A stretch of 64,000 nucleotides of DNA from Kluyvera cryocrescens NBRC 102467 (GTDB lineage: Bacteria; Pseudomonadota; Gammaproteobacteria; Enterobacterales; Enterobacteriaceae), in contig NZ_BCTM01000009.1 of NCBI RefSeq assembly GCF_001571285.1, positions 1 to 64,000 of the forward strand, given 5' to 3'. Within the stretch, counting starts at the first letter, position 1. Each line of letters starts with the position of its first letter. The position numbers were made by a program, and so were the translations under genes. Shown piece by piece: positions 58,851-64,000 of the stretch. The notes beneath the pieces are model-generated. The model was given only the letters and a program-made list of their open reading frames with translations. It was not told where the DNA came from and searched no databases.

Positions 58851-61190
58851 ATGAAGCAAATCCGTATGCTGGCGCAGTATTACGTCGACCTGATGATGAA
58901 GTTGGGTCTGGTACGTTTTTCCCTGCTGCTGGCGCTGGCGCTGGTGGTATTGGCCATCGTCGTACAAATGGCGGTGACCATGGTGCTGCATGGTCAGGTT
59001 GAAAGCATTGACGTTATTCGCTCCATCTTCTTTGGCCTGCTGATCACCCCGTGGGCGGTCTATTTCCTTTCGGTCGTTGTGGAGCAGCTTGAGGAGTCGC
59101 GACAGCGATTGTCCCGCCTGGTCGAGAAGCTGGAAGAGATGCGCGAGCGCGACCTGAAGCTGAACGTCCAGCTTAAGGACAATATTTCACAGCTCAATCA
59201 GGAAATTAGCGATCGTGAAAAAGCCGAGGCTGAACGTCAGGTCACGCTGGAACAGCTGAAGGTCGAGATGCAGGAGCGCGAAGAGACGCAGATCCGCCTC
59301 GAACAACAGTCCTCCTTCCTGCGCTCTTTCCTTGATGCTTCACCGGATTTGGTTTTCTATCGTAATGAAGATAAAGAGTTTTCCGGCTGTAACCGCGCCA
59401 TGGAACTGTTGACCGGCAAAAGCGAGAAACAGCTGATTCACCTGCACCCTGAAGAGGTTTACACCCCGGAGGCGGCGGCTAAAGTGATTGAAACCGATGA
59501 GAAAGTTTTCCGTCACAATGTCTCGCTGACCTACGAACAGTGGCTTGATTATCCGGACGGGCGTAAAGCCTGTTTTGAGATCCGCAAAGTGCCGTACTAC
59601 GACCGCGTGGGTAAACGCCACGGTCTCATGGGCTTTGGCCGTGATATCACCGAACGTAAGCGCTATCAGGATGCGCTGGAACGCGCCAGCCGCGACAAAA
59701 CGACGTTCATTTCTACCATCAGCCATGAACTGCGTACGCCGTTGAACGGTATCGTTGGGCTGAGCCGTATTCTGCTCGACACGCATTTGACCGCCGAGCA
59801 GGAGAAATACCTGAAAACCATCCACGTTTCGGCGGTGACGCTGGGTAATATCTTCAACGATATTATCGATATGGACAAAATGGAACGGCGTAAAGTGCAG
59901 CTGGATAACCAGCCCGTTGACTTTACCGGCTTCCTGGCCGACCTGGAAAACCTCTCCGGCCTGCAGGCGCAGCAGAAAGGGCTACGCTTCGTGATGGAGC
60001 CGACGTTGCCGCTGCCGCATAAAGTGATCACCGATGGGACCCGTCTACGCCAGATCCTGTGGAATCTGATCAGCAATGCCGTGAAGTTCACCCAGCAGGG
60101 CAACGTGGTAGTTCGCGTGCGCTACGATGCGGGCGATATGCTGCACTTTGAGGTTGAGGATTCCGGTATCGGTATTCCGCAAGAAGAGCAGGATAAAATA
60201 TTCGCCATGTATTACCAGGTGAAAGACAGCCAGGGGGGTAAACCGGCCACCGGTACCGGGATTGGCCTTGCCGTTTCGCGTCGTTTGGCGAAAAGCATGG
60301 GCGGCGATATTGAGGTTTCCAGCCAACCGGGGCACGGTTCGGTCTTTACCCTGACGGTGCATGCGCCGGCCGTGGCGGAAGAAGTGGAAGACGCTTTTGA
60401 AGAAGATGAGATGCCGTTGCCTGCGCTGCATGTGCTGCTGGTGGAAGATATCGAGCTGAACGTGATTGTTGCCCGTTCGGTACTCGAGAAGCTGGGCAAT
60501 AGCGTGGATGTGGCGATGACTGGCAAAGAAGCGCTGGAGAAGTTCACGCCGGGCGAATATGACCTGGTACTGCTGGATATCCAGCTACCGGACATGACCG
60601 GCCTGGATATTTCCCGCGAGCTGACGCGTAAATACCACGCTGACGATTTGCCACCGCTGGTAGCGCTGACGGCTAACGTACTGAAAGATAAAAAAGAGTA
60701 TATGGATGCCGGCATGGATGACGTGCTGAGCAAGCCACTTTCGGTACCGGCCCTGACGGCGATGATCAAGAAATTCTGGGATACCGTGGAAGACGAAGAG
60801 GAGAGTGCCGTGACCCCTGTTGAGAGTGGTAAATCGCAGCAGCTGCTGGATATTCCGATGCTGGAACAGTACATCGAACTGGTGGGACCGAAGCTGATTA
60901 CCGACGGTCTGACCGTGTTCGAGAAGATGATGCCGGGCTATCTGGCGGTGCTGGAATCTAACCTCACCGCCCGGGATAAGAAAGGTATTGTTGAGGAAGG
61001 GCATAAAATCAAAGGCGCTGCGGGTTCTATTGGTTTACGCCATTTGCAGCAGCTCGGGCAGCAGATCCAATCGCCAGATTTACCAGCATGGTCAGATAAT
61101 GTTGGTGAATGGGTTGAGGAGATGAAGTCTGAGTGGCAACACGATGTCGCGGTACTGAAGGCCTGGGTAGCGGCGGCTGGAAAAAAATGA
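58851..61190 (+). CDS. arcB: ArcB, aerobic respiration control sensor kinase
   Basis: 779 residues, one more than E. coli. A tripartite hybrid kinase that phosphorylates ArcA when the quinone pool is reduced. Two membrane helices (about residues 24-46 and 57-77), a coiled-coil linker, a PAS domain (FLRSFLDASPDLVFYRNEDK), the histidine box FISTISHELRTPLNG with His292, the ATP-binding domain (GTGIGLAVSRRLAKSMGG), a receiver with Asp in LVLLDIQLPD (about 576), and an HPt domain with His in EEGHKIKGAAGS (about 718). Start ATG 58851 has AAGGA before it. The arcZ sRNA reads toward its 3' end. Confidence 0.98.
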   Translation: MKQIRMLAQYYVDLMMKLGLVRFSLLLALALVVLAIVVQMAVTMVLHGQVESIDVIRSIFFGLLITPWAVYFLSVVVEQLEESRQRLSRLVEKLEEMRERDLKLNVQLKDNISQLNQEISDREKAEAERQVTLEQLKVEMQEREETQIRLEQQSSFLRSFLDASPDLVFYRNEDKEFSGCNRAMELLTGKSEKQLIHLHPEEVYTPEAAAKVIETDEKVFRHNVSLTYEQWLDYPDGRKACFEIRKVPYYDRVGKRHGLMGFGRDITERKRYQDALERASRDKTTFISTISHELRTPLNGIVGLSRILLDTHLTAEQEKYLKTIHVSAVTLGNIFNDIIDMDKMERRKVQLDNQPVDFTGFLADLENLSGLQAQQKGLRFVMEPTLPLPHKVITDGTRLRQILWNLISNAVKFTQQGNVVVRVRYDAGDMLHFEVEDSGIGIPQEEQDKIFAMYYQVKDSQGGKPATGTGIGLAVSRRLAKSMGGDIEVSSQPGHGSVFTLTVHAPAVAEEVEDAFEEDEMPLPALHVLLVEDIELNVIVARSVLEKLGNSVDVAMTGKEALEKFTPGEYDLVLLDIQLPDMTGLDISRELTRKYHADDLPPLVALTANVLKDKKEYMDAGMDDVLSKPLSVPALTAMIKKFWDTVEDEEESAVTPVESGKSQQLLDIPMLEQYIELVGPKLITDGLTVFEKMMPGYLAVLESNLTARDKKGIVEEGHKIKGAAGSIGLRHLQQLGQQIQSPDLPAWSDNVGEWVEEMKSEWQHDVAVLKAWVAAAGKK

Positions 61191-61301
61191 CCCCGGCTTG
61201 ACCGGGGTGCGCGAATACTGCGCCAACACCAGGGAACTGGTGGTTGCGTCAGATACTTGACATGATTTTGATTTTTTTGACACAACCTGAATTACGATTG
61301 C
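61181..61301 (-). ncRNA. arcZ: ArcZ (SraH/RyhA) Hfq-dependent small RNA
   Basis: On the minus strand 61250-61181 contains CCCTGGTGTTGGCGCAGTAT, then TCGCGCACCCCGG, loop TCAAG, CCGGGGT, and a T-run, which is the E. coli ArcZ processed form almost base for base. The terminator stem is 61190-61196 with 61202-61208. The 3' end is exact within a few bases; the 5' end is set from the known 121-nt length and is an estimate (the 5' half differs from E. coli). ArcZ activates rpoS, represses flhDC and others, and is repressed by ArcA-P, so it reports on ArcB activity; its terminator overlaps the arcB stop codon in antisense. Confidence 0.92.
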
Positions 61302-61407
61302 ACGCTCAATAAGATAGCAAATCTTAAAATGATTGTTACGTGAATCAGTAAAATGTGTGAACCATAGCGTCTTAATCAGAAATATTAATCAGTGTCAGAG
61401 GGTTAGC

Positions 61408-62136
61408 GTGAGGAAGATGGCTTTGAGAAGAGTAGCGTGGCTAAAACGTCTGTTAGGGCGTCTGTTGTTGCTGCTGGTGCTTTTCTGGGGCGGCGGCATT
61501 GCGTTGTTTAGTTTTATGCCGGTTCCATTTTCCGCAGTGATGGTTGAACGTCAGGTGGGGGCGTGGCTAACGGGAAACTTTAGCTACGTTGCTCATTCGG
61601 ATTGGGTCAGCATGGATGAGATGTCGCCGTGGATGGGGCTGGCGGTGATTGCCGCGGAAGATCAGAAATTCCCGGATCACTGGGGTTTTGATGTCTCTGC
61701 TATCGAGAAAGCGCTGGCCCACAATGAACGTAACGAAAACCGAATTCGCGGAGCCTCAACGCTGTCGCAGCAAACGGCGAAAAACCTGTTTCTGTGGGAT
61801 GGACGCAGCTGGGTTCGTAAGGGACTGGAAGCCGGTTTGACGCTGGGTATTGAAACCGTGTGGAGCAAGAAGCGTATTCTGACCGTCTATCTGAACATTG
61901 CCGAGTTTGGCGACGGTGTATTTGGCGTAGAGGCCGCATCTCAGCGTTACTTTCATAAGCCCGCCAGCAGAATGACGATGGCGGAAGCCGCACTTTTAGC
62001 CGCCGTTCTGCCGAACCCCATTCGTTTCAAAGCCAGTGCGCCGTCAGGCTACGTGCGCAGTCGTCAGGCGTGGATATTACGCCAGATGAGGCAGTTGGGA
62101 GGGGAGGGGTTTATGCGGGAGAATAAGCTGTATTAG
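61408..62136 (+). CDS. mtgA: MtgA, monofunctional peptidoglycan glycosyltransferase
   Basis: 242 residues from GTG 61408, which has AGAGGG five bases ahead and gives the E. coli length; ATG 61417 is too close to the next GAGGA, and a TTG at 61333 would add 25 unrelated residues. The single N-terminal membrane helix ([20 protein letters not shown]) is followed by the GT51 domain: [16 protein letters not shown] (catalytic Glu) and [17 protein letters not shown]. In E. coli elbB lies between arcB and mtgA; it is absent here. MtgA polymerises lipid II at the septum. Confidence 0.94.
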   Translation: MRKMALRRVAWLKRLLGRLLLLLVLFWGGGIALFSFMPVPFSAVMVERQVGAWLTGNFSYVAHSDWVSMDEMSPWMGLAVIAAEDQKFPDHWGFDVSAIEKALAHNERNENRIRGASTLSQQTAKNLFLWDGRSWVRKGLEAGLTLGIETVWSKKRILTVYLNIAEFGDGVFGVEAASQRYFHKPASRMTMAEAALLAAVLPNPIRFKASAPSGYVRSRQAWILRQMRQLGGEGFMRENKLY

Positions 62137-62145
62137 CCTGAATGA

Positions 62146-62171
62146 GCCTGATGCGTGAGGCGCAATCAGGC
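62146..62171. repeat. REP-like hairpin between mtgA and npr
   Basis: GCCTGAT-GCG pairs with CGC-ATCAGGC across a short loop and one bulge, and its sequence starts GCCTGATGCG as enterobacterial REP elements do. It lies between converging genes, where REPs are usual. Confidence 0.65.
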
Positions 62172-62207
62172 TTGTCGTTGAATGGCGGCGCAAGCGCACC
62201 ATGCAAA

Positions 62208-62480
62208 CTAGTCTTCGTCGAACCCGGCGTTAAACAGCGCAATGACTGCCGCCAGCGCTTCCACTTCCTGGGGACCGGTGGCTTCGACTTCAATCTGGCG
62301 TCCTTTGGCGGAGTCCAGCATCAGCAGCGCAATCACGCTGTTGGCTTCAGCTTCAGTGCCCTCATCATTACGCAGCAGCACTTCTGCGTCGAAATCCTGC
62401 ATCAGTTCAAACAGTTTCATGGCCGGGCGCGCATGCATGCCCAGCTTATTGGTGATTTCAACGGTCTGCTTTACGGTCAT
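62208..62480 (-). CDS. npr: NPr, phosphocarrier of the nitrogen PTS
   Basis: 90 residues, the E. coli length. An HPr-like protein that passes phosphate from PtsP to PtsN through His16 in [14 protein letters not shown]. The regulatory serine region ([13 protein letters not shown]) is present. It also binds LpxD in E. coli. Its start overlaps the rapZ stop by 4 bases. Confidence 0.97.
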   Translation of the reverse strand: MTVKQTVEITNKLGMHARPAMKLFELMQDFDAEVLLRNDEGTEAEANSVIALLMLDSAKGRQIEVEATGPQEVEALAAVIALFNAGFDED

Positions 62481-63331
62481 GATTTACGTTTTTCCAGCGT
62501 CCGATGACGAGACTGTACGTTCTTACCGCGCGAGCGGAAGTAGTCAGCCAGCTGTTCGGCAACATAAACCGAACGGTGCTTACCGCCGGTACAACCAATG
62601 GCCACCGTTAAATAGCTACGGTTGTTGGTTTCCAGCATAGGTAACCATAGCTCAAGATAGCTACGCGTCTGGTAAATAAAGTTGTGGACTTCGGTGTGGC
62701 GGTCGAGGAACGCGGCCACCGGTTTGTCGAGCCCGGTCATTGGACGCAGCTTCGGATCCCAGTGTGGGTTGGGCAGGAAGCGCACATCAAAGACGTAATC
62801 GGCATCGATCGGAATACCGTGCTTGAAGCCGAAGGACTCGAACACCATCGTCAGCTCGCGCTCGCGTTTGCCCAGTAGACGGGTACGCAGCATTTCTGCC
62901 AGCTCATGAACGGACATTTCGGAGGTGTCGACAATAAGATCGGCACGGGAACGCAGCGGTTCCAGCAGGTTGCTTTCTTCATCGATGGCGCTTTCCAGCG
63001 ACAGATTCTTGCTCGAAAGCGGGTGTAAACGACGGGTGTCGCTATAGCGGCGAATCAGCGTGTTGCGGTCAGCATCAAGGAACAGCAGCTGCGGCGAGAA
63101 GTTCTCCGGCAGATTTTCCATCGCTCGTTCGAAAATTTCCGGTGATTCCGGCATGTTACGAACGTCGATGCTGACTGCCGCCGAAATCTCACGATCGGCA
63201 AGCGTTTTCGCCAGTTCAGGCAGCAGCACAACCGGGAGGTTATCGACGCAGTAAAACCCCATGTCTTCCAGCGCGCGCAGGGCAACAGACTTTCCCGAGC
63301 CAGAGCGGCCGCTGACGATCATCAGTACCAT
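62477..63331 (-). CDS. rapZ: RapZ, RNase adaptor for GlmZ
   Basis: 284 residues, the E. coli length. It binds the sRNA GlmZ and delivers it to RNase E, so it tunes glmS and amino-sugar supply. The N-terminal kinase-like domain has [19 protein letters not shown] (P-loop) and [20 protein letters not shown] (Walker B region); the C-terminal domain has the RNA-binding [20 protein letters not shown]. It overlaps npr and follows ptsN by 33 bases in an npr-rapZ-ptsN block. Confidence 0.98.
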   Translation of the reverse strand: MVLMIVSGRSGSGKSVALRALEDMGFYCVDNLPVVLLPELAKTLADREISAAVSIDVRNMPESPEIFERAMENLPENFSPQLLFLDADRNTLIRRYSDTRRLHPLSSKNLSLESAIDEESNLLEPLRSRADLIVDTSEMSVHELAEMLRTRLLGKRERELTMVFESFGFKHGIPIDADYVFDVRFLPNPHWDPKLRPMTGLDKPVAAFLDRHTEVHNFIYQTRSYLELWLPMLETNNRSYLTVAIGCTGGKHRSVYVAEQLADYFRSRGKNVQSRHRTLEKRKS

Positions 63332-63364
63332 GTACCGTTTCTCCTCAGTACGATGTGATGTCCA

Positions 63365-63853
63365 TTATTCATCATCGTGGGTTTCCGTATCGGTGATGAT
63401 TTGATAAAGCTCTTCGTCGCTCTGTGCAGAGCGCAGGCGGCGACAAATGGTTTTATCCGCCAGACGTTTTGCCACCAAAGAGAGCGTGTGCAGGTGGGTT
63501 TTCGTCTGATCGGCTGGCACCAGCAGGGCAAACAGCAAATCAACGGGCTGATTGTCGATAGCGTCAAAGGCAATCGGCGTTTCCAGTTGCACAAAGACAC
63601 CTACCGCGCGCAGCGTATCCTCTTCCAGTTTACCGTGAGGAATCGCGATGCCATTGCCGATGCCGGTACTGCCCATCTTCTCACGGGTCAGGATGGCTTC
63701 GAACACCACCTGCGGAGGCAGGCTAAGCTGTTTCGCCGCCAGCTCGCTGATGATTTCCAGCGCACGTTTTTTACTCTGACAGTGCACGGCACTGCGGGTA
63801 CATTCCTGGTTAAGGACATTGCTCAGTTGAAGAGCTGAATCATTATTTGTCAT
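63365..63853 (-). CDS. ptsN: PtsN (EIIA-Ntr)
   Basis: 162 residues. The nitrogen-PTS phosphoacceptor that controls potassium transport (TrkA, KdpD) and sigma-E. The active-site His73 is in GIAIPHGKLEED. I start at ATG 63853, which has AGGTGA before it and gives the E. coli start MTNNDSALQLS; an upstream start at 63910 is in the gap and adds 19 residues. A GC-rich hairpin at 63871-63896 lies just before the ribosome binding site. The operon runs hpf, ptsN, rapZ, npr. Confidence 0.97.
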   Translation of the reverse strand: MTNNDSALQLSNVLNQECTRSAVHCQSKKRALEIISELAAKQLSLPPQVVFEAILTREKMGSTGIGNGIAIPHGKLEEDTLRAVGVFVQLETPIAFDAIDNQPVDLLFALLVPADQTKTHLHTLSLVAKRLADKTICRRLRSAQSDEELYQIITDTETHDDE

Positions 63854-63870
63854 AATTTCACCTAAGCACC

Positions 63871-63896
63871 GCCCGATATGCGGGGGCATACCGGGC
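63871..63896 (-). promoter_or_regulatory. Hairpin in the hpf-ptsN gap
   Basis: An 11-bp stem with one G-T pair (63871-63881 with 63886-63896) and a 4-nt loop, 18 bases upstream of the ptsN ATG and 14 bases past the hpf stop. There is no T-run, so it may limit 3' decay of hpf mRNA. Confidence 0.5.
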
Positions 63897-63910
63897 GATC
63901 GCTCGGACAA

Positions 63911-64000
63911 TCAGTGTTGTTTTAGTTTATCTTTGTGTTTGTTCAACTGTCTCGACAGTTTGTCGATCAAGCCGTCGATGGCGGCGTACATATCTTTCCC
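63911..64000 (-). CDS. hpf: Hpf, ribosome hibernation-promoting factor (C-terminal part)
   Basis: The last 29 codons and stop of a gene running off the right edge. The residues AAIDGLIDKLSRQLNKHK and the end KDKLKQH match the C-terminus of E. coli HPF, which binds the decoding site and promotes 100S ribosome dimers in stationary phase. The start and N-terminal part lie outside the window. Confidence 0.88.
   Translation of the reverse strand, partial: GKDMYAAIDGLIDKLSRQLNKHKDKLKQH

Overview
The window is chromosomal core DNA from a member of the Enterobacteriaceae (Gammaproteobacteria). Nearly every protein can be recognised as an orthologue of an Escherichia coli gene from the 72-73 minute region, in the same relative order (acrEF, fis, accBC, mreBCD, tldD, aaeXAB, argR/mdh, degQS, rplM-rpsI, sspAB, nan, gltBD, arcB, ptsN-rapZ-npr). 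It is not E. coli itself. msrPQ sits between aroQ and acuI. yhdJ/yhdU, the yhdWXYZ transporter, dcuD and elbB are missing from their E. coli positions. A metallo-beta-lactamase-fold hydrolase follows acrS, an aldehyde dehydrogenase follows aaeB, and yhcN is duplicated. This pattern fits the Klebsiella/Raoultella/Enterobacter/Kosakonia group, but I cannot fix the genus from sequence alone. I see no phage, insertion sequence, CRISPR array, tRNA or rRNA gene inside the window.

Layout. 1-100: two rrn-type terminators, probably the end of an rRNA operon lying just upstream. 455-7198: yhdV, the AcrEF efflux pump, its TetR regulator AcrS, and the MBL hydrolase. 7270-16788, all minus strand: dusB-fis; prmA; yhdT-panF; aroQ-accB-accC; acuI-msrP-msrQ. 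17007-29301, plus strand: csrD and the cell-shape and envelope run mreBCD-yhdE-rng-yhdP-tldD. 29343-35514: aaeR divergent from aaeXAB, then an aldehyde dehydrogenase and a barstar-like protein. 35569-38443: tandem yhcN genes, argR with ARG boxes, and mdh. 38500-42890: periplasmic proteases DegS and DegQ, then the division proteins ZapG and ZapE. 43126-45400: L13/S9, then SspA/SspB. 45538-51042: the complete sialic acid regulon nanR-nanATEK-nanQ with NanR and CRP sites. 51158-57046: glutamate synthase. 57730-64000: yhcC, arcB, the sRNA arcZ on the opposite strand, mtgA, and npr-rapZ-ptsN with the end of hpf.

How genes work together. NanT imports sialic acid; NanQ, NanA, NanK and NanE process it towards GlcNAc-6-phosphate, under NanR. 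GltBD assimilates ammonia. ArcB and ArcZ form a redox-control pair, because ArcZ represses arcB and rises when ArcA-P falls. Npr, PtsN (nitrogen PTS) and RapZ (glmS control) form a regulatory block. MsrPQ repairs periplasmic methionine sulfoxide.

I found no convincing new multi-gene system. The best observations are local: a hairpin that would occlude the msrP ribosome binding site; an ArcZ gene left in place although elbB is gone; an AcrR-like operator in the acrE-acrS gap; a long paired leader before mreB; a 19-bp palindrome upstream of gltB; a NanQ tail that reads into a repeat-like hairpin; and the extra aldehyde dehydrogenase beside aaeXAB.
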